NCBI RefSeq assembly: GCF_000801295.1
Contig: NZ_AP012978.1
Location: 1,736,001-1,800,000 of the forward strand
Direction of reading: 5' to 3'
From: an endosymbiont of unidentified scaly snail isolate Monju
GTDB lineage: Bacteria; Pseudomonadota; Gammaproteobacteria; Chromatiales; Chromatiaceae
Length of the DNA stretch: 64,000 bases
The position numbers and the translations under genes are program-made. This document shows, one piece after another, positions 42,331 through 50,849 of this stretch; the stretch's first letter is position 1; the number at the start of each line of letters is the position of its first letter. Below the pieces are notes generated by a model. It was given only the letters and a program-made list of their open reading frames with translations, did no database searches and was not told the DNA's origin.

Positions 42331-42762
42331 ATGAACGACCAGACCGACCCTGTCGCCCTCTCACCCCAGCAGGCTTGGGAACTGATGCAACAGGACCCGA
42401 GAAGCGTGCTGGTGGACATCCGTTCGACCATGGAATACCTCTTCGTCGGGCACCCCAAGGGGGCGGTTCACGTCCCCTGGATCGACGAGCCCGACTGGGA
42501 GGTCAATCCGAACTTCGTCACCGAAATCCGCAAGCTGATGCTCGGCGGCGTGGCGTGCGCCAATGATAGCGGTTGCGCGCCGGTGATTCTCATCTGCCGC
42601 AGCGGCAAGCGCTCGCTGGAGGCCGGCCGCGCCCTGCTCGACGCCGGGTTGAAGAACGTCTATCACGTGGACGAAGGCTTCGAGGGCGAACTCGACGAGG
42701 AACACCACCGCAGCACCCTGGGCGGCTGGCGCTTCCACGGCCTGCCCTGGGAACAGTGTTGA
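42331..42762 (+). CDS. Rhodanese-domain sulfurtransferase
   Basis: This is a 143-residue single rhodanese domain without a signal peptide, so it is cytoplasmic. The active-site loop ICRSGKRSLEAG carries the catalytic Cys. VLVDIRSTMEYLFVGHPKGAVHVPW is the conserved N-terminal part. It could take part in the sulfur trafficking expected of a sulfur oxidiser, but no dsr, tusA or hdr genes are adjacent. Confidence 0.88.
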   Translation: MNDQTDPVALSPQQAWELMQQDPRSVLVDIRSTMEYLFVGHPKGAVHVPWIDEPDWEVNPNFVTEIRKLMLGGVACANDSGCAPVILICRSGKRSLEAGRALLDAGLKNVYHVDEGFEGELDEEHHRSTLGGWRFHGLPWEQC

Positions 42763-42944
42763 ACCACCACAGCGTACACAGAGATCACAGAGAGATTGCA
42801 CTTGAGCCCTGTGTCGATACTGCGTCACCCGGATGGAGCGCAGTGGAATCCGGGATCGAATCCCGAACCGGGGATTCCCGGATTCCGGTCTGACGGCATG
42901 CATCCGGGTGACCGCTGCCATCGTTGGCCTCTGTGGTGAAGAAC
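42762..42944. repeat. Intergenic repeat element with CCACAG...CTGTGG ends
   Basis: The spacer between the rhodanese gene and the next CDS begins ACCACCACAGCGTACACAGAG and, 150 bp on, contains CCTCTGTGGTGAAG, so the ends are inverted. Inside are the palindromic segments CGGGATCGAATCCCG and GGGGATTCCCGG. Elements with CACAGAG...CTCTGTG termini are common between genes in gammaproteobacteria. No coding capacity is evident. The remaining spacer to 43078 contains a possible promoter (TTAGAATAGG) for the galU unit. Confidence 0.5.
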
Positions 42945-43078
42945 AAGGGGCACAAACGCCTCTTCCATGACCATGGGTGTGAGCGACCCGACGGAACCGG
43001 CAGCCGTTGCGGCGCTGTTCGACGGCTGACACATCCAGGTTAGAATAGGCCTTTCGTTCCGTCCCGCAGGCGTCTCCC

Positions 43079-43600
43079 TTGCCGCAGTCCGTGCTCTCCT
43101 GTGCCGACCCCCTCGCCGCGCCGCTGGAGCAGGTGCTGGCGCGCTTCGGCCTGCGCGTCGAGCACCTGTCCGACAATGCCCCCATCCCCGGCAGCTTCTG
43201 GGGCGAGCCCGAGGCCGGCCTGGTCGGCGAGACCCTCTATGTCCGCCCCGACACCCCGCTGCACTCGGCCCTGCACGAGGCCTGTCACTGGATCTGCATG
43301 GACGGACGGCGACGCGCCGCCCTGCACACCGATGCCGGTGGCGACGTGGCCGAGGAGAACGCCGTCTGCTACCTGCAGATACTGCTCGCTGACCACTTTC
43401 CCGGCGTGGGTCGTTCCCGCATGCAGGCCGACATGGACGCCTGGGGCTACAGCTTCCGGCTGGGCTCGGCACGCGCCTGGTTCGAGCAGGATGCCGAAGA
43501 TGCACTGGAATGGCTTTTACGACACGGGATCGTGGATAATGCAATCCGCTTAACCTGGAACAAACGCGACCCGCAGGAACCCCAACGGACCCCATCATGA
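43079..43600 (+). CDS. Conserved hypothetical zincin-like protein upstream of galU
   Basis: This is a 173-residue soluble protein. LHEACHWICMDGRRR contains HEACH, an HExxH zinc-protease signature, and GGDVAEENAVCYLQ supplies a plausible third-ligand Glu about 25 residues on. Function is unknown. The start shown is TTG, and a GTG at 43091 is an equally possible start because no clear ribosome-binding site decides. Its stop overlaps the galU ATG (ATGA), so the two genes are coupled. Confidence 0.72.
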   Translation: MPQSVLSCADPLAAPLEQVLARFGLRVEHLSDNAPIPGSFWGEPEAGLVGETLYVRPDTPLHSALHEACHWICMDGRRRAALHTDAGGDVAEENAVCYLQILLADHFPGVGRSRMQADMDAWGYSFRLGSARAWFEQDAEDALEWLLRHGIVDNAIRLTWNKRDPQEPQRTPS

Positions 43601-44424
43601 TCAGGAAGTGTCTCTTTCCCGCCGCCGGTTACGGCACCCGTTTTCTTCCCGCCACCAAGGCCATGCCCAAGGAGGTCATGCCCATCGTCAACAAGCCGCT
43701 GATCCAGTACGGCGTCGAGGAGGCGCTGGAGGCCGGCATGCACGACATCGCCATCGTCACCGGGCGCGGCAAGCGCGCGCTGGAAGACCATTTCGACGTG
43801 AGTTACGAACTGGAGCACCAGATCAACGGCACCGACAAGGAGGCCTATCTCGCCGATATCCGCCGTCTGATGGACCAGTGCACCTTCTCCTACACCCGCC
43901 AGAAGGAGATGAAGGGTCTCGGGCACGCCATCCTCACCGGCGAGACCCTGATCGGCCGCGAGCCCTTCGGCGTGATCCTCGCCGACGACCTGTGCGACGG
44001 CAACAGCGACGGGGTAATGGCGCAGATGGCGCGCATCTACGCCAAGTACCGCTGCAGCGTGGTGGCCATCGAAGAGGTACCGCAGGACCAGATCGAAAAA
44101 TACGGCGTGATCGCCGGTTCCGAGATCGAGGACGGCCTGTTCATGATCTCCGACATGGTCGAGAAACCCAGCCCTGAAGAGGCGCCGTCCAATCTGGCCA
44201 TCATCGGGCGCTACATCCTCACCCCGGACATCTTCGACATCCTGCGCGAGACGCCGCCGGGGCGCGGCGGCGAGATCCAGATCACCGACGCCCTGCTCAC
44301 CCAGGCGAAACGCAACATGGTGCTGGCCTACAAGTTCAAGGGACGGCGCTTCGACTGCGGCAGCGTGGCCGGTTTCATCGAGGCCACCAACTACTATTAC
44401 GAACGCATGCGCGACGACGGCTGA
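43597..44424 (+). CDS. galU: UTP-glucose-1-phosphate uridylyltransferase
   Basis: The enzyme makes UDP-glucose for surface polysaccharides. The protein is 275 residues. The nucleotide-binding start FPAAGYGTRFLPATKAMPKEVMP is followed by EDHFDVSYELE, GVILADDLCDG, GRYILTPDIFD and FDCGSVAGFIEA, all GalU hallmarks. It is translationally coupled to the upstream zincin-like gene, and its 3' end overlaps the convergent pabB by 28 bp. Confidence 0.96.
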   Translation: MIRKCLFPAAGYGTRFLPATKAMPKEVMPIVNKPLIQYGVEEALEAGMHDIAIVTGRGKRALEDHFDVSYELEHQINGTDKEAYLADIRRLMDQCTFSYTRQKEMKGLGHAILTGETLIGREPFGVILADDLCDGNSDGVMAQMARIYAKYRCSVVAIEEVPQDQIEKYGVIAGSEIEDGLFMISDMVEKPSPEEAPSNLAIIGRYILTPDIFDILRETPPGRGGEIQITDALLTQAKRNMVLAYKFKGRRFDCGSVAGFIEATNYYYERMRDDG

Positions 44425-45767
44425 CCGCCCTCGGGGCGGACACCGACCAGCTCGAAGAACGCCGCGGCCTTGTCCAGCGATTCCTGGAACTCCTCGGTGG
44501 CGCGGGAATCGATCACCAGCCCGCCGCCGGCCCAGTAACGCAGCCTCGCGCCCTGCCGCACCAGGGTGCGGATGGCGATGCTGCTCTCGAGGCGGCCGTC
44601 GAATCCCAGGTGAAACAGGCTGCCGCAATAGGCCTCACGGCTCACCGGTTCCAGTTCGTCGATGATCTCCATCGCCCGACGCTTGGGCGCGCCGGTGATC
44701 GACCCTCCGGGAAACCCGGCGCGCAACAGGTCCACCGCATCGTATCCCGCGGCCAGCCGGCCACGTACCCGGCTCACCAGGTGATGTACACGGGCAAAGG
44801 ATTCCACCCGGAACAGCTCGGGCACCTCGATGCTGCCCGGCACACACACCCGGCCCAGATCGTTGCGCAACAGGTCCACGATCATCAGGTTCTCTGCCCG
44901 GTCCTTGTCGCTGGCCAGCAGGTCGGCGCGCAACTGCGTATCCAGCGCCACATCGCCATGCCGCGGCCGGGTCCCCTTGATCGGCCGGGTGTTCACCACG
45001 CCATCGCGCAGCGACAGAAACTGCTCGGGCGAATTGCTCAGCAACTGGAAATCGCCGAAGTCCAGAAAGGCGCCGAAGGGAGCGGGACTCAGCGCGCGCA
45101 GACGCCGATACAGACTCCAGGCCGGAACGGCCAGCTCGGCCTCGAAACGATGGGTGAGATTGATCTGATAACAATCCCCCTCGCGCAGGTAGTGTTCTAC
45201 CCGGGCAAAGGCCGCCTCGTAGGCCGGCCAGGGCAGGCTGTCGGCCACTCCAGCGGCGCTCTCCTGTGAAGCCACGTCCTCCACCGGGGCAGCACTCGCC
45301 GCCTGTTCCAGGGTGCGACACAGGGCATCCCAGCGGCGACGCAGCGCCGGATCCCGCCCCTGACCGACCAGCACCGCGCGTTGCAGACGATGATCCAGGA
45401 TCAGCGCCCAGTCGTAGAGGCCGAAGGCCGCCACCGGCAAATCGTGCGCATGATGCCGGGGCAGGCCCTGCCAGGCGCGCCCCAGTTCGTAACCCAGGTA
45501 GCCGACGGCCCCCCCGGCAAAGGGCAGCGCCGGGTCGCCCCCGGCCGGCTGGGCGATCACCTCGCGCAAGGCGCTCGCCACCGCATCGGCCTCATCCCAG
45601 GCAAAGCGCAGGCAACGGTGCGGCTCGGCAGTGAGGATGTCGTAACGCCCGCCGCCAATCCCCCCCGCGCTGTCCAGCCAGACAGGACAATCCAGCGCTC
45701 TCAGGGCCGCGAACCAGACACCACCGTCCGGTTGGTAAGGCAGTGGATGGTATTTCGGCCAGCTCAT
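44397..45767 (-). CDS. pabB: Aminodeoxychorismate synthase component I
   Basis: The enzyme converts chorismate and amide ammonia (from PabA) to 4-amino-4-deoxychorismate for folate synthesis. The protein is 456 residues. CYQINLTHRFE, NTRPIKGTRPRHGD (with the PIKGT Lys specific to PabB) and AGFPGGSITGAPKRRAMEIIDELE identify it as PabB rather than TrpE, which has PIAGT. The N-terminal domain carries the tryptophan-like pocket region. The start ATG overlaps the TGA of a 28-codon open frame that begins beside an inverted-repeat element. Confidence 0.94.
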   Translation of the reverse strand: MSWPKYHPLPYQPDGGVWFAALRALDCPVWLDSAGGIGGGRYDILTAEPHRCLRFAWDEADAVASALREVIAQPAGGDPALPFAGGAVGYLGYELGRAWQGLPRHHAHDLPVAAFGLYDWALILDHRLQRAVLVGQGRDPALRRRWDALCRTLEQAASAAPVEDVASQESAAGVADSLPWPAYEAAFARVEHYLREGDCYQINLTHRFEAELAVPAWSLYRRLRALSPAPFGAFLDFGDFQLLSNSPEQFLSLRDGVVNTRPIKGTRPRHGDVALDTQLRADLLASDKDRAENLMIVDLLRNDLGRVCVPGSIEVPELFRVESFARVHHLVSRVRGRLAAGYDAVDLLRAGFPGGSITGAPKRRAMEIIDELEPVSREAYCGSLFHLGFDGRLESSIAIRTLVRQGARLRYWAGGGLVIDSRATEEFQESLDKAAAFFELVGVRPEGGQPSSRMRS

Positions 45768-45864
45768 CGGACCTGGGGGCTGCGTCGCAACAACAGGCCC
45801 CCTTGCCGGGCAGGCCGGGCCGCTTCGTCGAAGAAGAGGGACTCGCTCATGAGATACGCTTTGC

Positions 45865-46026
45865 TATTAACCCGGCACCAATCCATGTCACTCTCAGCCA
45901 CCACGAGCGCGCCTGTGGCGAGGCGCCGTGCCGAAAGCAGGGTCATTCCCTGTCGAGGTGCGGCAACGATGTCCACGGGCACGCTCGTGGTGGCTGAGAG
46001 TGACATGGATTGGTGCCGGGTTAATA
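45865..46026. repeat. 162-bp inverted-repeat (MITE-like) element
   Basis: Two perfectly complementary 45-bp arms (45865-45909 and 45982-46026) enclose 72 bp whose inner part is itself partly complementary (GCAGGG / CCCTGTC, GTGCCG / CGGCA). The outer ends read TATTAACCCGG / CCGGGTTAATA, so TA dinucleotides at the tips may be a target duplication. No gene of credible length lies inside. Perfect long arms, small size and no coding content fit a miniature inverted-repeat transposable element or a recently formed palindrome. Confidence 0.85.
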
Positions 46027-46125
46027 CAAGAGGCAGCCGATGATACCCGCAAGCGATCGGATGGAGAAACGTCGCCGTGAAACAGACTGGCAACCGAAAC
46101 GCGCGGCCTGATCGCCAAGGCGAGC

Positions 46126-46166
46126 CCAAAAGAAAACGGCCCGCGCCATGAATGACGCGAGCCGTT
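46126..46166 (-). terminator. Terminator below the tRNA-Lys fragment
   Basis: On the minus strand, AACGGC..CGCG and CGCG..GCCGTT arms are followed by TTTTCTTTT. It lies 9 bp beyond the 3' end of the partial tRNA-Lys copy. In the pre-integration chromosome it would have been the terminator of the tRNA gene, now separated from it by the island. Confidence 0.6.
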
Positions 46167-46174
46167 GATCGATA

Positions 46175-46223
46175 TGGTGGGTCATGCAGGATTCGAACCT
46201 GCGACCAACTGATTAAAAGCCAG
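46175..46223 (-). repeat. Partial tRNA-Lys 3' end (island attachment site)
   Basis: These 49 bp match the 3' end of the intact tRNA-Lys gene at 55620-55668 (anticodon loop to CCA) in 47 positions, in the same orientation. The match breaks just past the anticodon, and no D-arm or acceptor 5' strand follows, so it is not a functional tRNA. Such a duplicated 3' end is the normal product of tyrosine-recombinase integration into a tRNA gene, marking the far end of the island. Confidence 0.88.
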
Positions 46224-46454
46224 GCGGACTCGCCATTGCCCCCCGGACTCTCGCCCCCGTGAAGAAGCCCGTTCACGTTGATTCCCCGCCGCACAGTCAT
46301 TTGCTCCCTCGAAATACGGTTTTCCGAGGGGGCACGCCGGATTTCAAGCAAATTACGACGGTGAATGGCGGTCAGAGTGGGGGCCTTACAACGATCTGAC
46401 CAGTGCTTCTGGTGATGGGGCGGGCCGAGAACTCAGACCATTTTCAACAACCTG

Positions 46455-48335
46455 CTAATCCGACGCTAATGCATTTACCCGTCCCGCCCGGCATTCGACC
46501 CTGCATATGGGGCCGATTGAGTGGCCTTGCCAGGCCGAAGGAAAGCGACTCTCTGCCCGGTAAGGGTAGACATCGGGCACCTGCCCTACCCGGACCGCTG
46601 CCTGTATCTCCCGCCAGGTCTCTGCCCGCAGCAGGTCTGCATGGGTTTCCAGAAAGGCCCTGCGCCAGCGTGGGTCTATCATCAAGAAAGTGCCGAACTC
46701 TTCCGGGAAGATATCGTTCTCGGCCACGGCATACCAGGGTTCGGCAGCCATTTCCTGTTCCGGCGTCTGCGGTTCGGGGATACACCGAAAACGGCAGTCT
46801 TCGATCGGAACAATCTCGTCGTAATCGTAGAAGATCACTCGGCCGTGGCGGGTCACACCGAAGTTCTTGAGCAGTAGATCGCCCGGGAATATCCCTGCCC
46901 CTGCGATCTCCCGCAACGCATTGCCATACTCGCACATTGCCTGGCGCAGCGCCGTATCATCGGCCTGCTCCAGAAAAAGATTCAACGGGTTGAGCCGCCG
47001 CTCGATGAAAAGGTGACGAATGACCACCTGGCCTCCCTCGATGCTGACTTTGCTCGGCGCTGCATCCAGCAATTCCTGCAATAACCCAGGATCGAACCGG
47101 TCCACCGGGAAGGCTGCATGCGAGAACTCCCAGGTGTCGGCCATCCGCCCAACACGGTCCTGACGCTTGACGAACCGGTATTTGGCAATGACTTCGGCCT
47201 CGGTGGTGCGCTTGACCGAGGGGAATCGATCGCGGATCACCTTGAAGACATAGGGATAGGACGGCAGCGTGAACACCAGCATTACCATCCCGGTGGTCCC
47301 AGGCGCCACCTGGAGGCGGTCACTGGAATTGCGCAGATGGTCCAGGAAATCGCGATAGAACTCCGCCTTGCCCTGCTTGTGGAAGCCGATGGCCGTGTAG
47401 AGATCGGCCGCGGACTTTCCCGGCAGGCAAGACAAGAGAAAGCGCACCACCGCAGAGGGCACTTCACAATCGGCCATGAAATAGGCCCGCGCAAAGCTGA
47501 ACACGTTGGCGACATCGTCCGGCTCGGTGACCAGTGCATCGACCCGCACCCTGCCCCCATGCGTTCTCAGCAAGGGCAGTACGAAGGGGTGCCGCGCGTT
47601 GCCGTTGATCACCCTTCCGACCACGTAGGCGGCCTTGTTGCGATAGAAGACCGAACGCAGCACCTGGACCTGGAAGTGCCGAGTCAAGCCCTCGGAGGGG
47701 ATTGGCAGCCGGCTCACAGCGCGCAGCAGATGGCAAAGATCACGTCGTCGGTTCTCGTAGGGCAGACCCGGATCGATATCCCGCAACAGCCTGTCGAGCG
47801 CGGTAGCCCACCCTTCCTGGGTAGGGTAATAGCTCCGGTAGGCCGGCACTTCTCCCTCGATCCGCTCGGTGGAAACCGCGGGGCGGACGAAGATATGATC
47901 GTTGTTGTAGTAACGCCGGTGAAACAGGCCCACGAACACCGAATTGTAGAAGGTCTCGGCCAGCTCGGGCTGGCGATGACCATACAGCAACCCCAGGTAC
48001 TGGAACTTGATCTCCTGCCATAGTTCATGGTCGGCCGCGCGCAGGCCGTAATGTTCACGCAACAGGGCGATTGCCTCTCGCACCCGCTGATCATAAAGGC
48101 TGATGCGCCGCGCACTGTCTTCCCTGGCCGCCTGCCAATCGCCCTCGATAAAGTACTGACGGGCCCGCTGCGTGGTTTCGCGGAAGATCCGAAAGTGACG
48201 GTCGAACGCCTCGAGGATGGCCTGTGCGATGGCACGCGCCCGGGCTAGCTGGCCCGGGCCTTGGGTTTCCGGGAAACTGCCTGGATCACCCGACACGACA
48301 TCGGGCCTGGACGATCCGAGCAGGTAGCGCGTCAT
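46455..48335 (-). CDS. aceK: Isocitrate dehydrogenase kinase/phosphatase
   Basis: The bifunctional enzyme phosphorylates and dephosphorylates isocitrate dehydrogenase, switching carbon between TCA cycle and glyoxylate bypass. The protein is 626 residues, against ~580 in E. coli. The ATP-binding PGTTGMVMLVFTLPSYPYVFK and the metal-binding VIFYDYDEI are present, as is NDIFPEEFGTFL near the end. The last ~28 residues after YPYRAESRF do not resemble the family, so the 3' end may have been altered. It follows aceA by 14 bp in the same operon, inside the tRNA-Lys island. Confidence 0.93.
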   Translation of the reverse strand: MTRYLLGSSRPDVVSGDPGSFPETQGPGQLARARAIAQAILEAFDRHFRIFRETTQRARQYFIEGDWQAAREDSARRISLYDQRVREAIALLREHYGLRAADHELWQEIKFQYLGLLYGHRQPELAETFYNSVFVGLFHRRYYNNDHIFVRPAVSTERIEGEVPAYRSYYPTQEGWATALDRLLRDIDPGLPYENRRRDLCHLLRAVSRLPIPSEGLTRHFQVQVLRSVFYRNKAAYVVGRVINGNARHPFVLPLLRTHGGRVRVDALVTEPDDVANVFSFARAYFMADCEVPSAVVRFLLSCLPGKSAADLYTAIGFHKQGKAEFYRDFLDHLRNSSDRLQVAPGTTGMVMLVFTLPSYPYVFKVIRDRFPSVKRTTEAEVIAKYRFVKRQDRVGRMADTWEFSHAAFPVDRFDPGLLQELLDAAPSKVSIEGGQVVIRHLFIERRLNPLNLFLEQADDTALRQAMCEYGNALREIAGAGIFPGDLLLKNFGVTRHGRVIFYDYDEIVPIEDCRFRCIPEPQTPEQEMAAEPWYAVAENDIFPEEFGTFLMIDPRWRRAFLETHADLLRAETWREIQAAVRVGQVPDVYPYRAESRFPSAWQGHSIGPICRVECRAGRVNALASD

Positions 48336-48349
48336 CGACCTTGCCCGGT

Positions 48350-49660
48350 TCAGGCGAACTGGGCCTCTTCGGTTGATCCGGCAAGCGCGGTCACCGACGA
48401 GGCTCCGCCCTGGATGACCGTGGTGATGTCATCGAAGTAACCAGCACCCACCTCCTGCTGATGGGAGACGAAGGTATAACCCCTATCGCGGGCGGCAAAC
48501 TCAGGCTCCTGGACCTTTTCCACATAGTGCTTCATGCCCTGTCCCCGGGCATAGTCGTACGCCAGGTCGAACATGTTGAACCACATGTTGTGGATACCGG
48601 CCAGGGTGATGAATTGATACTTGTAGCCCATGTCCGACAACTCGTCCTGGAAGCGCGCAATGGTGGCTTCGTCGAGGTTCTTCTTCCAGTTGAACGACGG
48701 CGAGCAGTTGTAGGCAAGCAGTTTGTTCGGGTTCTCGGCCAGCACCGCCTGGGCAAACTCCCGGGCAAAGCCCAGGTCGGGGGTGCCAGTCTCGCACCAG
48801 ACCAGGTCCGCATACGGCGCGTAGGCCAGGCCGCGCGAGATGGCCTGCTCGAGACCGTTCCTGACGCGGTAGAAGCCCTCTGCGGTACGCTCGCCGGTGA
48901 GGAAGGGGCGGTCATAGTCATCTACATCCGAAGTCAACAGGTTTGCTGCCTCCGAGTCGGTCCGGGCCAACAGCAAGGTCGGCACACCCATCACATCCGC
49001 CGCCAGGCGCGCCGCAATCAGTTTCTGCACCGCCTCTTGGGTGGGCACCAGCACCTTGCCTCCCATGTGGCCACACTTCTTCACCGCGGCCAGTTGGTCC
49101 TCGAAATGTACGCCGGCGGCACCATTGGCGATCATGTTCTTCATCAGCTCATAGGCATTGAGCACGCCACCGAAGCCGGCTTCGGCATCTGCCACGATGG
49201 GCAGGAAGTAATCGATGTAGCCCTCTTCACCGGGCCCAATGCCCCGTGACCACTGGATCTCGTCGGCACGTTTGAAGGCATTGTTGATGCGCCTGACCAT
49301 GGTCGGTACCGAATCGTAGGCATACAGCGACTGGTCGGGATACATGGTCTCGGAAGTATTGGCGTCTGCTGCTACCTGCCAGCCGGACAGGTAGATGGCC
49401 TCTATCCCGGCTTTCGCCTGCTGCACGGCCTGGCCGCCAGTCAGGGCGCCGAGACAGTTCACGTAACCCTTCTTGGCCCCACCGTGCAACAGATCCCAGA
49501 GCTTGCGCGCACCGTTCTGGGCATAGGTGTGTTCCGGTTGTACCGATCCACGCAGGCGCACCACATCCTCGGCCGTGTAACCACGCTTTACGTCTTTCCA
49601 GCGCGGGTTCTCCGCCCAGTCCTTTTCCAGTGCGGCGATCTGCTCCTGTCTACTCTTCAT
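48350..49660 (-). CDS. aceA: Isocitrate lyase
   Basis: The enzyme cleaves isocitrate to glyoxylate and succinate, the first bypass step. The protein is 436 residues. The catalytic KKCGHMGGK motif is intact, with [22 protein letters not shown] and the N-terminal [27 protein letters not shown]. An AGGAGCAAC site precedes the ATG. The upstream region (49661-49834) is AT-rich and may hold the promoter and binding sites of the LysR-type regulator whose broken gene lies divergently beyond it. Confidence 0.96.
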   Translation of the reverse strand: MKSRQEQIAALEKDWAENPRWKDVKRGYTAEDVVRLRGSVQPEHTYAQNGARKLWDLLHGGAKKGYVNCLGALTGGQAVQQAKAGIEAIYLSGWQVAADANTSETMYPDQSLYAYDSVPTMVRRINNAFKRADEIQWSRGIGPGEEGYIDYFLPIVADAEAGFGGVLNAYELMKNMIANGAAGVHFEDQLAAVKKCGHMGGKVLVPTQEAVQKLIAARLAADVMGVPTLLLARTDSEAANLLTSDVDDYDRPFLTGERTAEGFYRVRNGLEQAISRGLAYAPYADLVWCETGTPDLGFAREFAQAVLAENPNKLLAYNCSPSFNWKKNLDEATIARFQDELSDMGYKYQFITLAGIHNMWFNMFDLAYDYARGQGMKHYVEKVQEPEFAARDRGYTFVSHQQEVGAGYFDDITTVIQGGASSVTALAGSTEEAQFA

Positions 49661-49834
49661 CGGGGTTGCTCCTCTGGTCTATGTCGATATTGATGATGAA
49701 GGGGAGTCCCGGCGTCACCGGCGGGGCTTCCTTTTGCCGGAAAAGAAACTAATCCATCGTTTGTATTTTCCAATCCAATTGTTTCAATAAAAACTATTTA
49801 ACCCATTAATGATTCCCTGAGAGATCAGAAGAAA

Positions 49835-50215
49835 ATGCCCCCTACTACAACCAGAACCGCCTCAAAACTGCGCGCTTTCTGCACGTGGCGCCGTGCGGCA
49901 GCATCACCGAGGCCGCGGAGAACTTGTTCCTCGGTCACACTGCAGTTGAACGCAAGAAGGTGGCCCTGGAGGCCGCGGCTGGGAGGTGACAAAGAAGTAC
50001 GTGGAACTCGACCTGGGCATCTCCATCATCACCGATGTGTGCCTCACCAACACCGACAGACTCGCGGTGAAACCTTTGGGAAAATACTCTCCCGCGCGCT
50101 CCCATGACTTCATCTCGCACCACGGAACGTCCCTGTCACCAGCGGTGGCGCGCTGTATCGACGTGTTGCGCGAATACTCCGCTGACAGGATTCGTCTGAG
50201 GCGAGACGGTGCGCC
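49835..50215 (+). pseudogene. LysR-family regulator, internally deleted remnant
   Basis: From 49843 one frame reads YYNQNRLKTARFLHVAPCGSITEAAENLFL, the helix-turn-helix start of a LysR-type regulator, then stops at 49985. A second frame from 49986 reads KKYVELDLGISIITDVCL and LAVKPLGKYSPARSH..., the C-terminal end of a LysR effector domain. About 150 residues between the two are missing and the frames differ. The ATG at 49835 is in yet another frame. The location, divergent to aceA, is where an activator of the bypass would lie. Confidence 0.75.
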
Positions 50216-50225
50216 AATTGCTGAC

Positions 50226-50711
50226 TCAATCGGCGCGACGCACCGAAATTCCGTCGGCATCAGCATAGATCCAGTCACCGGGCGAAACGGTGACGCCAGC
50301 GAAGGCCAGGGTCACCCGGGTCTCGCCACGCCCCGCCTTGACGCTTTTACGCGGATGAGTGCCTCGGGCCTTTACGCCCAACGGCAATTTGGCCAGTGCT
50401 ACCGAGTCCCTCACGCAGCCGTTGACGATGACGCCAGCCCAGCCATTCCGGACCGCCAGCTCGCCCAACATGTCTCCCAGCAGGGCACACTGGGTGGAAT
50501 TGCCACCATTGACCACCAGCACCCGGCCATCGCCCGACTGTTCCAGCATTTCCCGGACCTTGCTGTTGTCGTCGTTGCAGCGAACGGTTGCGGCCGGTCC
50601 CTGAAAGCTTTCCATGCCGCCGTAATTCAGCCAGGGCGGCGCCATCACCTGAACCTTGTCACCCAGTTCATCGCTCAAATCGGCAGTGGCCAGCACATCG
50701 ACCTTCATCAT
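50226..50711 (-). CDS. rraA: RraA-family protein (HMG/oxaloacetate aldolase-like)
   Basis: This is a 161-residue protein. GGNSTQCALLGDMLGELAVRNGWAGVIVNGCVRDS is the conserved core with the substrate-binding GG and metal-site Asp. The family covers RNase E inhibitors (RraA) and class II 4-hydroxy-4-methyl-2-oxoglutarate/oxaloacetate aldolases. In this island between aceA and glcB an oxaloacetate-decarboxylase or aldolase role is metabolically attractive, but sequence alone cannot decide. Double ATG start at 50711/50708 behind GGGAGGAG. Confidence 0.88.
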   Translation of the reverse strand: MMKVDVLATADLSDELGDKVQVMAPPWLNYGGMESFQGPAATVRCNDDNSKVREMLEQSGDGRVLVVNGGNSTQCALLGDMLGELAVRNGWAGVIVNGCVRDSVALAKLPLGVKARGTHPRKSVKAGRGETRVTLAFAGVTVSPGDWIYADADGISVRRAD

Positions 50712-50849
50712 TGCTCCTCCCTTCATGGTAAGAAACAGAGCATATGCCACTGCCCGCGCAAGACAGGCGCCTATTGAAAAAAACAATGCGCCAGCCACCA
50801 GCAGAAAATCTAGGCTTTCTATGTCAAACAAACACCGGGCATTTCCACC

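Noticed and set aside
45894-46118. Short protein encoded inside the 162-bp inverted repeat
   Set aside because: The frame exists on both strands only because the arms are complementary. It has no start context or homology.
46175-46223. A second functional tRNA-Lys gene
   Set aside because: Only the anticodon-to-3' half is present. The D-arm and 5' acceptor strand are missing.
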